A stretch of 10,792 nucleotides of DNA from JBOGGN01 sp050744165 (GTDB lineage Bacteria; Actinomycetota; Acidimicrobiia; Acidimicrobiales; Palsa-688): positions 1-10,792 of the forward strand of contig JBOGGN010000253.1 of assembly GCA_050744165.1 (NCBI GenBank). The letters run 5' to 3'. The notes under the pieces are model-generated. The model ran no database searches. It worked only from the letters and a program-made list of their open reading frames with translations, and had not been told where the DNA came from. Below are positions 1 through 6,819 of this stretch, piece by piece. A program made the translations under genes and the position numbers. Positions within the stretch are counted from its first letter, which is position 1, and each line of letters opens with the position of its first letter.

Positions 1-1
1 G

Positions 2-1318
2 GGGCCGGGCGGGGGTGCGAACTCGGGCGCCGCGAGGGGTGGCGATCTGGCGGGGACGCCGGAGCGGACGCGGGCGGCTGACGTCGGCGGGCGGATCGGG
101 GAACGGGTTCGCCTGTGTGGCTGGGTCGACGGGAGCGCGGCGTCGATGCTGCGAGACCGGAGCGGGACGGTGACACTGCGCGACGGCAGCGGGTCGGTGC
201 GGGTGAGCGTCGCCGACGACGGTGGGCTGCCTCCGCCAGAGTCGGCGGTTGAGGTGGTGGGGACGGTCACCGCCGCGGGCGTGGAGGCAGCCCAGGTCCG
301 CGTCGTGGGGCCCGTGCTGGCCGACCTGCCGATCGACGGCTCTTCGCCGCTCGAGTCCCGGTTGGATTGGCGTTTCCTCGACCTGCGGCGACCCCGGAAC
401 CGGCTGATTTTCGAGGTGCAGACCACCGCCGAGGCCGCCATGCGGGAGTACTGGGCGGCACGAGGATTCCTGGAGCTGCATTCGCCGAAGCTCCGGTCGA
501 ACCCCAACCGGAGTGGGAGGGAGCTTTTTCCCGTCCCCTACTTCGACCAGCAGGCGTACCTCGTCCAGTCGCCCCAGTTCTACAAGCAGATGGCGATGGC
601 CGCCGGGTTCGAGGCGGTGTTCGAGATCGGGCCGGTATTCCGGGCCAACCCGAATGTGACGGCTCGCCACGACACCGAGTTCACCAGCGTCGACGTGGAG
701 ATGTCGTGGATCGATTCCCACGAGGATGTGATGGCCTTCGAGGAGGCATGGCTGCGCCACGTGATCGCGGCGGTCGAGGCGCGCCATGGTCGCGACATCA
801 CGCGGTTGTTCGGGGTCATCGTCGAGGTGCCTGCCGTGCCATTCCCTCGGGTCCCGCTCGATCGGGGGCGGGCCCTGGTGGCGTCGGCGGCACCCGGCCA
901 GCCTCCCGGCGACCTCGATCCTGCCGGGGAGAAGGCGCTCGGGGTGTACGTGCGGGAACGGTGGGGACACGACTTCGTGTTCGTGACCGAATACCCGGCT
1001 GCGACGCGGCCCTTTTACCACATGCGCTTTTCCGAGGGCTCAGCCCTGACGCGGGGGTTCGACCTTTTGTGGAAGGGAATGGAGGTGACCACGGGAGCCC
1101 AGCGGGAGCACCGATACGACGTCCTGGTCGGCCAGGCCGAGGCGCGGGGGGTGCCGCTGGAGCCGATCCGGTACTACCTGGACTGCTTCCGGTTCGGTTG
1201 CCCACCCCACGGTGGGTTCGGGCTGGGCCTGACGCGAATGCTGATGTGCCTGCTGGGGATCGACAACGTGCGGGAGGCCACCTTCTTGTATCGGGGCGTG
1301 GACCGGTTGAGCCCATAA
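2..1318 (+). CDS. Aspartyl-tRNA synthetase-like class II enzyme, archaeal type, 5'-partial
   Basis: The reading frame is open to the left edge. No ATG, GTG or TTG codon lies in frame before the ATG at 146, yet the OB-fold already begins upstream of it (GERVRLCGWVDG, about 98-133), so the true start is outside the window. The 438 visible residues match the short AspRS/AsnRS form without the bacterial GAD insertion. Numbering from the 146 ATG: OB-fold to about 55, catalytic core from about 70, QSPQFYKQ 141-148, motif 2 FRAN 165-168, RHDTEFTSVD 174-183, TEYP 281-284, FDLLWKGMEVTTGAQREH 305-322, motif 3 GFGLGLTR 357-364. The aspartate side-chain Lys and Arg (K147, R320) and Mg/ATP acids (D306, E313) are kept. 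The flipping-loop Glu is Arg (R122), motif 2 Glu is Asn (N168) and motif 3 Glu is Thr (T363). Family membership is clear. Aspartylation activity is doubtful, and a tRNA-Asp, tRNA-Asn or non-tRNA role is open. Confidence 0.85.
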   Translation, partial: GPGGGANSGAARGGDLAGTPERTRAADVGGRIGERVRLCGWVDGSAASMLRDRSGTVTLRDGSGSVRVSVADDGGLPPPESAVEVVGTVTAAGVEAAQVRVVGPVLADLPIDGSSPLESRLDWRFLDLRRPRNRLIFEVQTTAEAAMREYWAARGFLELHSPKLRSNPNRSGRELFPVPYFDQQAYLVQSPQFYKQMAMAAGFEAVFEIGPVFRANPNVTARHDTEFTSVDVEMSWIDSHEDVMAFEEAWLRHVIAAVEARHGRDITRLFGVIVEVPAVPFPRVPLDRGRALVASAAPGQPPGDLDPAGEKALGVYVRERWGHDFVFVTEYPAATRPFYHMRFSEGSALTRGFDLLWKGMEVTTGAQREHRYDVLVGQAEARGVPLEPIRYYLDCFRFGCPPHGGFGLGLTRMLMCLLGIDNVREATFLYRGVDRLSP

Positions 1319-1324
1319 GCTCGA

Positions 1325-1500
1325 CAGGGTCTCGACACCTCCGACGAGGTCTGGGAGGCACCTACCACATGTCACTGGCGGCCCGGTTCAACCACGCCTA
1401 CCTCGACAAGGACGACTACCGGGTGCCCGACCGCGGCTTGCACCGCAAGATGCTCGACGTCGACACGCGAGCACACGAAGCCACGATCAGCTGGCCATAG
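1325..1500 (+). pseudogene. Decayed Uma2-family nuclease gene (relic)
   Basis: This stretch aligns by eye with the intact Uma2 gene at the right end (from 10336 to its stop), including the identical last 15 bases, atcagctggccatag. Relative to that copy it has lost the first 22 codons. It carries a one-base deletion near 1352-1358, so EVWE and GTYHM lie in different frames. It also has a net 78-bp in-frame deletion after YLD and a 195-bp deletion from the 12-mer at 1451-1462. That last deletion removes the region holding the candidate catalytic Glu and Lys. A 43-residue ORF (1369-1500) remains, but it lacks the nuclease core, so I treat it as a relic. It begins only 7 bases after the synthetase stop codon. 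The flanking 1501-1675 holds no gene that I can support. Confidence 0.8.
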
Positions 1501-1618
1501 AACCACCACCGGCGAGCCGGCGGCGAAGCCACTGCTGGCCACCTCCACCGGCACCCTGGGGGGCCCGGCCGGGGGTCAGGAGGAGAACCGGGCGCAGCGG
1601 GCAACGCAAAGAATCAAC

Positions 1619-1666
1619 AATTACGTAGCCGCGACCGATGTTGTGGCCCACCGGGCCGGTTAGGGG
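1619..1666 (+). promoter_or_regulatory. Conserved promoter/operator element, copy 1
   Basis: AATTACG (1619-1625), a 6-base gap, then CGACCGATGTTGT (1632-1644). A TA dinucleotide (1661-1662) begins a possible -10-like element. The same elements recur at identical spacing upstream of the PadR gene. TTGTGG (1641-1646) could act as a -35, but its 14-base spacer is short, so the 13-mer may be a regulator site rather than a plain sigma element. Transcription would start just before the ATG at 1676, giving a nearly leaderless message for the first operon. Confidence 0.6.
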
Positions 1667-1675
1667 TCACCTCGG

Positions 1676-1918
1676 ATGACCCAACCCGTCCTGCTCGCGC
1701 CCATCTCGGCCGCCCAGGTGGGGATGGTGTGGTACGAGCACTTCGCCGCCGGCTCGTTCAACATGTCGCCGCTGGTGCGCCGCTACCGGGGGCCACTGGA
1801 TGCCGGCGCGCTGGAGGCGGTGCTGGCCGAGATCGTGGCCCGCCACGTCCGCCTGCGCGCCACCTTCACCGTCGTCGACGGCCACGGCGTCCAGCGGTTC
1901 TCGCCCGTTCCCATCTAG
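1676..1918 (+). pseudogene. Truncated NRPS condensation-domain stub (80 aa)
   Basis: The 80 residues match the N-terminus of an NRPS condensation domain. A C1-like stretch (ISAAQVGMVWYEHF, about 10-23) is followed by the usual GPLD.GALEAVLAEIVARH helix and a C2-like RHVRLRATF near 56-64. A full C domain has about 430 residues with the catalytic HHxxxDG. Here translation stops at a TAG (1916-1918) after VVDGHGVQRFSPVPI. I found no continuation of the domain in the other two forward frames before the next gene. It cannot catalyse condensation. It may be debris of a lost NRPS gene, or a short expressed leader ORF, since it keeps a start codon and sits directly behind the conserved promoter element. 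Family call is fairly secure; whether it is translated is unknown. Confidence 0.7.
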
Positions 1919-1983
1919 GGTGCGGCGACGCCGACCAGCGGTGGTGAGTCCGTGGACGTGACGGTCGACGGCCCGGCGGGGCC

Positions 1984-1989
1984 TATAGT
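1984..1989 (+). promoter_or_regulatory. Candidate -10 box TATAGT before the aminotransferase
   Basis: TATAGT stands out in a very GC-rich stretch and would place a transcript start near 1996, about 14 bases before the ATG at 2010. No convincing -35 lies at 16-18 bases (the sequence there is acggtc). It may be a secondary promoter inside the operon, or chance. Confidence 0.35.
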
Positions 1990-2009
1990 CTGCGGCCCCG
2001 CGGCCGCAG

Positions 2010-3419
2010 ATGAGGAGGCAGGCAATCCCGGAGGAGCCTGGACGCGACCAGCCACTCGACGACCTCCACGAGGAGTCGGTCCCCAAGGTGTCGACCGAGG
2101 TTCCTGGCCCGCGCTCCCGGCAGCTGTGGGCCCGCGACGCCGCTCACCACGCCGGCAACTCCTCGCCCGCCGCCCAGTTCCTGCAATTGGTGATCGCCGA
2201 GGCGCGGGGGGCGGCGGTGCGGGACGTGGACGGCAACGTGTTCATCGACTTCTCCTCGGGAGCCGTCGTCGCCAACCTCGGCCACTGCCCACCACCGGTG
2301 GTAGAGGCGGTGCAGGCGGAGGCGGGGCGGTTGCTGCACTACTTCGATTTCGCCACCGAACCCCGGGCCCAGTTTTTCGAGGCCCTGGCGGAAACGCTGC
2401 CGCCGGAGCTTCAGACCTTCCAGATGTACTCGACCGGCAGTGAGGCGGTGGAGGCGGCGCTCCGCTTGGCCAAGTCCCACACCGGCCGCCGAGAGGTGAT
2501 CTCCTTCGACCGCGCCTGGCACGGACGCACCCTGGGGTCGATGTCGCTCATGGGCGGTTTCCCGCTCAAGCTGGGTTACGGGCCATTCGCACCTGGGGTG
2601 CTCCACAGCCCCAGCGCCTACTGCTACCGCTGCCCAATCGAGCTCTCGCGCGACCGCTGCGCCGTCGCCTGCGCCCTGCTGGTGGACCGGGTCTATGAGG
2701 AGTCGAGCGAGCGGCAGCTGGCGGCGGTCATCATCGAGCCGATCCAGGGGATCGGCGGCGTCCTCGCCCAGCCTACGGAGTTCCTGGCCCACCTGCGCCA
2801 GTTCTGCGATCGCACCGGTGCTCTCCTGATCTTCGACGAGGTGCTGACCGGTGCCGGTCGCACCGGGCCCATGTGGGCGTTCGAGCACTCCGGCGTGGTG
2901 CCCGACGTCTTGATCATCGGGAAGGGCATCGCGTCGGGCTACCCGATCTCGTTACTAGCGTCCCGGCGCGAGATCATGGACCACGGCCCGTTCGGACGGC
3001 CCGGCGCCGGGGCGTCGACCTTCGCCAGCGGCAACCTGGCCTGCGCCGCCGGGCTCGCAACCCTCCGGATCTTCCGCGACGGGGACGTGCTCCGGCGAGC
3101 CCGCCCAGTGGCCGACGCCATGCTGGGCCGGCTGCACGCCATGCAGGAACGCCATCCCATTGTGGGCGATGTCCGGGGCGCTGGCATGCTGATGGCGCTG
3201 GAGTTGGTCACCGACCGATCCACCAAGAGCCGCATCGCGCCGGAGACGGCTCGCCGGCTCCTCTTGGCCCTGGCCCGTCGGGGGGTGCTGACGGCGGGCG
3301 CGGCGCCCATCCTGCGCCTCACGCCCCCGCTGGTGATCTCCGCCGCCCTCGCCGATCGGGGCGTCGACCTGCTCGACGACGCCCTCTCGGAGGTCGAACT
3401 ACAGGAGGAGCTGGCATGA
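2010..3419 (+). CDS. Class III PLP-dependent aminotransferase
   Basis: A 469-residue fold type I, class III (omega/GABA-type) aminotransferase. It should move an amino group between an omega- or alpha-amine and an oxo-acid or aldehyde in the cytoplasm. Visible landmarks: VRDVDGNVFIDFSSG (70-84), STGSEAVEAALRLAK (141-155) for the PLP phosphate, WHGRTLGSMSL (170-180), IIEPIQGIGG (241-250), FDEVLTGAGRTG (275-286) with the pyridine-contacting Asp D276, and IIGKGIASGYPIS (302-314) with the Schiff-base Lys K305. A Cys-rich stretch (C205, C208, C217, C221) is present; similar patterns occur in this family. ATG 2010 lacks an upstream Shine-Dalgarno; an AGGAGG lies inside the coding region at 2013-2018. 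GTG 2088, with AGGAG at 2071-2075 but long spacing, is an alternative that would trim 26 weakly conserved residues. It overlaps the next gene by 4 bases. Substrate is not predictable. Confidence 0.92.
   Translation: MRRQAIPEEPGRDQPLDDLHEESVPKVSTEVPGPRSRQLWARDAAHHAGNSSPAAQFLQLVIAEARGAAVRDVDGNVFIDFSSGAVVANLGHCPPPVVEAVQAEAGRLLHYFDFATEPRAQFFEALAETLPPELQTFQMYSTGSEAVEAALRLAKSHTGRREVISFDRAWHGRTLGSMSLMGGFPLKLGYGPFAPGVLHSPSAYCYRCPIELSRDRCAVACALLVDRVYEESSERQLAAVIIEPIQGIGGVLAQPTEFLAHLRQFCDRTGALLIFDEVLTGAGRTGPMWAFEHSGVVPDVLIIGKGIASGYPISLLASRREIMDHGPFGRPGAGASTFASGNLACAAGLATLRIFRDGDVLRRARPVADAMLGRLHAMQERHPIVGDVRGAGMLMALELVTDRSTKSRIAPETARRLLLALARRGVLTAGAAPILRLTPPLVISAALADRGVDLLDDALSEVELQEELA
3403..3408 (+). 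promoter_or_regulatory. Shine-Dalgarno AGGAGG for the VOC gene
   Basis: A perfect AGGAGG sits 7 bases before ATG 3416, inside the end of the aminotransferase gene. This fixes the VOC start and supports translational coupling through the ATGA overlap. Confidence 0.75.
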
Positions 3420-3886
3420 CGGACGGCGCGTGGTGTCACGCCGTCCACCATGTGGGGGTCACCGTCGTCGACCTCGACCGGTCGATCGGCTTTTGGGAGC
3501 GCCTGCTCGGGACGGCGAGCCGCAACCGCCGCGTCCTCGACGGCCCGCAGGTCGGGGCCATGGTGGGGTACCCGGGCATCCGCATCGACTCCTGCTGGCT
3601 CGACCTCCCGGGCGGGGTGGCGTTGGAGCTGCTCCAGTACCTCGACCGGGACGACGAGCCGAACCCTGCGGGGACCGCCCACCCCGGCAACGTCCACGTC
3701 TGCCTCCAGGTCCACGACATGACCTCGGCCCACGCCCACGCCGTCGCCTGCGGCGCCACCGCGGTGTCGGCGGCGCCGATCGAGGTGGCAGCCGGGCCCC
3801 GGGCCGGCACCCGGCTGGCGTACATCCGGGATCCCGACGGCGTGACCATCGAACTGGTGCAACCGCCGCCCGGTCGAGCGCCATGA
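3416..3886 (+). CDS. VOC-superfamily (glyoxalase/epimerase-like) metalloprotein
   Basis: A 156-residue protein with two beta-alpha-beta-beta-beta modules of the vicinal oxygen chelate fold, the usual size of a one-domain-pair glyoxalase or methylmalonyl-CoA epimerase. Metal-ligand candidates occur at the expected places: H12 (HAVHHVGVTV), E71 (ALELLQY), H94 (GNVHVCLQV) and E146 (DGVTIELVQ). Glu at the second position resembles glyoxalase I more than the Gln usual in methylmalonyl-CoA epimerases. Members include isomerases, epimerases, ring-cleavage dioxygenases and fosfomycin/bleomycin-type resistance proteins. Its operon place between an aminotransferase and an aryl-CoA-ligase-like gene suggests a catalytic step on the pathway intermediate, but self-resistance cannot be excluded. 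It starts and ends in 4-base ATGA overlaps. Confidence 0.88.
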   Translation: MTDGAWCHAVHHVGVTVVDLDRSIGFWERLLGTASRNRRVLDGPQVGAMVGYPGIRIDSCWLDLPGGVALELLQYLDRDDEPNPAGTAHPGNVHVCLQVHDMTSAHAHAVACGATAVSAAPIEVAAGPRAGTRLAYIRDPDGVTIELVQPPPGRAP

Positions 3887-5487
3887 CCGCGTCGCCGACC
3901 GCCTCGCCTACCGCCACCCCCGACGTCAGCGACACGGCGAGCGAGGGCGCCAACTTCGCCGACCTGGCCGCCCGCCGGGCCTGGGAACAGGGTTGGTGGC
4001 GCCGCCCATTGTTCTTCTGCCAGACCGCAACCTGGTCCCACGGCGACATCCATCGAGAGGCTTCGGCGGCGGCACGGCGCCTGGCCGACCTTGGAGTGGC
4101 TGCCGGCGACGCCGTGCTGGTTGCCACCAAGGACCGACCCGGACTGGTGGTCGGGTTGCTGGGGGCCGCTCGCCTGGGTGCCATGACCGTCTTGGTGAAC
4201 CCGGCCCTCCCCGCCGCCGATCACGTGCTCCTCGCCGCCGACGCCGCCCCCAAGGTGGTCGTCTGCGAGCCCGAGCTGGCCAGCCGATTCCCGCGGTGTG
4301 CGGCCACGGTGGCGGTCGACGAGCTCGTCGCAGACGGTCCGCCACCCGAGGGCGCGGGGACGCCCGAGGCGGCGCCCGATGACCCCAGCTTCGGGCCGGC
4401 GCCCCTTTTCCCGCCCGCCGCGGCGCCGCTCTACCTCCAGTACACGTCGGGGACCACCGGAGCTCCCAAGGGCGCCATGCACCGCCACTCCGACCCGCTG
4501 GCGTATCTCGCCGCCATGGATGGTGGCGTGCTCGAGCTCGTTCCCGACGACGTCGTGTACTCGATCTCCAAGGCCTTCTTCGCCTACGGACTCGGCAACT
4601 CGGTCTTCTTTCCGTTGCTTTCGGGATGCGCCGCCGTCCTCGACCCCGACCGGCCGACCGCCGAGTCGGTGGCCGCCAACGCCGAACGCCACCGGGTCAC
4701 GATCTTGTTCGCGGTGCCCACGTTTTACGCCCGCTTGGCGGCGTGGGGGGCCGGTTCGGGGCGGGGATCGCCGTTGGCGTCGGTCCGGCTGGCCGTCAGC
4801 GCCGGTGAGACACTCCAGCCGGCGCTGCACGAGCGCCTCCGGTCCTGGCTCGGCTGCGATGTGCTGGATGGGCTGGGATCGACCGAGGTGGGCCAGACGT
4901 TCATCTCCAACACGCCGGGCCGCAGCCGCCCCGGCACCGTCGGCACGGTGCTCCCCGGGTACCAGGCCGAGGCGCGCGACGAGGCCGGTGGCCTGCTGCC
5001 CCCCGGTCGGATTGGCAACCTGTGGGTCCGCGGCGCCAGCGTGATGCTCGGCTACCGCAACCGGCCCGAGGAGACGGCGTCGGTGCTGAAGGGCGGTTGG
5101 TGCCGAACGGGCGATCGAGCCTCGGTCGACGATGACGGCTACTTCCACCTGCACGGGCGGCTGGACGACCTCGAGGTCGTGGGAGGGATCAACGTCTCAG
5201 CCCTCGAGGTCGAGGCGGCCCTGGTCGACCACCCGTCGGTGCTCGAGATCGCGGTGGCTTCAGTGCAGGACGACTCGGGCGGGTCGCGCCTGGCGGCGTT
5301 TGCGGTCCTGCAGCCTGGACATTCTTGGTCGCCAGGCCTGGAGGGCGAAATCCTGGCCCTAGCCCGCCAGCGCCTGGCGCCCCACAAGGTCCCCCGGACC
5401 GTGGTTCCCGTCGGATCGTTGCCGCGGACGGCCACCGGCAAGCTCCGACGCCACCTCCTGCGGGCCGGCTGGCCGCCGTCAGGGTGA
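3883..5487 (+). CDS. Benzoate-CoA ligase-like AMP-forming acyl/aryl-CoA synthetase
   Basis: A 534-residue ANL-superfamily adenylating enzyme; the family activates a carboxylate with ATP and usually transfers it to CoA. Core motifs: P-loop YTSGTTGAPKG (187-197), GSTEVG (332-337), CRTGD (407-411), GRLDDLEVVGG (425-435), and C-terminal PRTATGK with the adenylation Lys K520. SKAFFAYGLGNSVFFPL (229-245) and AVPTFYARL (277-285) resemble the benzoate/hydroxybenzoate-CoA ligase branch, so an aromatic acid is the best guess. The first 25 residues are a Thr/Ser/Pro/Ala-rich tail, probably disordered. No carrier domain is attached. Start ATG 3883 lies in the ATGA overlap with the VOC stop; the stop overlaps the monooxygenase ATG by one base. 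Substrate assignment is by resemblance only. Confidence 0.92.
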   Translation: MTASPTASPTATPDVSDTASEGANFADLAARRAWEQGWWRRPLFFCQTATWSHGDIHREASAAARRLADLGVAAGDAVLVATKDRPGLVVGLLGAARLGAMTVLVNPALPAADHVLLAADAAPKVVVCEPELASRFPRCAATVAVDELVADGPPPEGAGTPEAAPDDPSFGPAPLFPPAAAPLYLQYTSGTTGAPKGAMHRHSDPLAYLAAMDGGVLELVPDDVVYSISKAFFAYGLGNSVFFPLLSGCAAVLDPDRPTAESVAANAERHRVTILFAVPTFYARLAAWGAGSGRGSPLASVRLAVSAGETLQPALHERLRSWLGCDVLDGLGSTEVGQTFISNTPGRSRPGTVGTVLPGYQAEARDEAGGLLPPGRIGNLWVRGASVMLGYRNRPEETASVLKGGWCRTGDRASVDDDGYFHLHGRLDDLEVVGGINVSALEVEAALVDHPSVLEIAVASVQDDSGGSRLAAFAVLQPGHSWSPGLEGEILALARQRLAPHKVPRTVVPVGSLPRTATGKLRRHLLRAGWPPSG

Positions 5488-6701
5488 TGCCAAACGGTGT
5501 TTCGGTTCTGGTGGTCGGAGCCGGTCCGGTCGGTCTGAGCGCCGCCCTCGCCCTTCGGGCCGAGGGCTTCCCGGTCGTGGTGCTGGAGACTCAGGCGGAA
5601 TCGAGAGCTCGACCCGGAAGCCGGGCCATCTTCATGCACCGCGAATCGCTTGTCCGCCTCGACGGCGCCTGTCCTGGACTCGGCCGCGCCGTCGCAACCA
5701 AGGGTCTGGTGTGGTCCACCAAGCGCACGTTCTGGGCCGGTCGCCAGGTGTACGAGCGGACGTACCCGCCTCCAGACCCAGCGCGCCTTCCCCACGCCAC
5801 CAACCTGTCCCAGGTGATGATCGAGGAGTTGCTGCTCGACGCCTGCCGGGCCGCCGGCGTCGACCTCCGCTGGAAAAGCGAGGTCGTAACCCTTATCAGC
5901 GGGGAGGGCGGGGTCCGCCTCGGCACCTCAGACGGGGCGGCATGGGAGGCGGACTTCGTCGTGGCCGCCGACGGGAGCCACTCGGCGGTCCGCCGCGTCC
6001 TCGGAATCGCCATGGAGGGCGACCGATCAGAACGGACCTTTGTGATCGTCGACGTCGCCGAAGATCCCGACGCGCCCCGGCCGGTCGAACGGATCTTCCA
6101 TTACCGCCACCCCGCGCTCGGCGGCCGCAACCTGCTGCTGGTGCCCTTCGCGGGCCACTGGCGTGTCGACCTCCAGTGCCACCGTGAGGACGATGCCGAC
6201 GAGTTCGCCAGCCGCGACGGAACCCGTCGATGGCTTGGGGCCGTCCTGCCCGCCGGGTACGCCGATCGCATCACCTGGGTGAGCAGCTACCGCTTCCTGC
6301 AAGCCGTCGCCGGCACCTTTGCCGATACGACCCGCCGGGTGCTGTTGGTCGGCGAGGCGGCCCACGTCTTCGCCCCCTTTGGGGCCCGGGGCCTCAACTC
6401 CGGGATCGCCGACGCCGTGGCCGCCGCCCGGGCCATCCGTCTCGCCACTTCGGCGGGCAACGATGACCGCACGCGGGCGGTGGACGAGTATGCGACCACC
6501 CGGCGCGCCGCGGCGCAGTACAACCGGGCCGCCGCGGGCAGCGCGTTGCGCCATCTCGAGGGCGCGACGCTGCCCTTGCGAGCAGCCCATGGTGTCGCCG
6601 CGGCACTGGCAGGGATCGGCGAACGGGCCGGTGCCTGGCTCGACGCCGCCCCCTACGGCCCGCGCGCCCGATCGCATAGAGGTTCATCGGGCACGTACTG
6701 A
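5487..6701 (+). CDS. Class A FAD-dependent aromatic monooxygenase (PHBH/MhpA-like)
   Basis: A 404-residue protein of the FAD_binding_3 type, which uses NAD(P)H and O2 to hydroxylate mostly aromatic substrates. It begins with the dinucleotide-binding fold VLVVGAGPVGLSAA (7-20), with an acidic residue at the end of strand 2 (E34). The DG motif VVAADGSHSAVRR is at 158-170, and the flavin-ribityl motif reads VLLVGEAAHVFAPFGARGLNSG (285-306), with GE where GD is usual. Length fits a PHBH-like core without the C-terminal thioredoxin-like domain of phenol hydroxylases. ATG 5487 was chosen because it overlaps the ligase stop (TGATG) and starts just before strand 1; GTG 5484 is equally possible. Coupling to a benzoate-CoA-ligase-like gene suggests hydroxylation of the same aromatic acid or its thioester. 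Regiochemistry is unknown. Confidence 0.92.
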   Translation: MPNGVSVLVVGAGPVGLSAALALRAEGFPVVVLETQAESRARPGSRAIFMHRESLVRLDGACPGLGRAVATKGLVWSTKRTFWAGRQVYERTYPPPDPARLPHATNLSQVMIEELLLDACRAAGVDLRWKSEVVTLISGEGGVRLGTSDGAAWEADFVVAADGSHSAVRRVLGIAMEGDRSERTFVIVDVAEDPDAPRPVERIFHYRHPALGGRNLLLVPFAGHWRVDLQCHREDDADEFASRDGTRRWLGAVLPAGYADRITWVSSYRFLQAVAGTFADTTRRVLLVGEAAHVFAPFGARGLNSGIADAVAAARAIRLATSAGNDDRTRAVDEYATTRRAAAQYNRAAAGSALRHLEGATLPLRAAHGVAAALAGIGERAGAWLDAAPYGPRARSHRGSSGTY

Positions 6702-6731
6702 CACGGCCCGACTCGCGGTCGTTGCCCGAAG

Positions 6732-6779
6732 AAATACGACGTTTCGACCGATGTTGTTTTCCGACGCCGGTCGTACCGT
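6732..6779 (+). promoter_or_regulatory. Conserved promoter/operator element, copy 2
   Basis: AAATACG (6732-6738), a 6-base gap, then the same 13-mer CGACCGATGTTGT (6745-6757). TA (6774-6775) opens TACCGT at exactly the same distance as in copy 1. Two inverted pairs also occur: TACGAC 6735-6740 with GTCGTA 6770-6775, and CGACCG 6745-6750 with CGGTCG 6768-6773. It lies in the 118-base gap before the PadR gene. Autoregulation by PadR is common in the family, so this is a candidate PadR operator plus promoter. The dyads could also be chance in GC-rich DNA. Confidence 0.6.
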
Positions 6780-6802
6780 GATCCGAGGCGCACCGCGCCG
6801 CC

Positions 6803-6808
6803 AAGGAG
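6803..6808 (+). promoter_or_regulatory. Shine-Dalgarno AAGGAG before the PadR gene
   Basis: AAGGAG lies 11 bases before ATG 6820 (PadR frame) and 4 bases before ATG 6813, which is in another frame and opens only a 33-codon ORF. Neither spacing is ideal. Protein homology decides for the 6820 frame. Confidence 0.5.
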
Positions 6809-6819
6809 CGACATGGATC

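Noticed and set aside
1563..1572. cccggccggg palindrome downstream of the relic as a terminator
   Set aside because: No U-run and no loop follow. Such palindromes are frequent in this base composition.
1578..1585. AGGAGGAG resembling a strong ribosome site
   Set aside because: No start codon follows within a useful distance, so no gene is supported there.
3436..5154. 572-codon minus-strand open frame antisense to the VOC and ligase genes
   Set aside because: It is a mirror of GC-rich coding sequence, is Arg/Gly/His-rich with no recognisable domain, and overlaps two well-supported genes.
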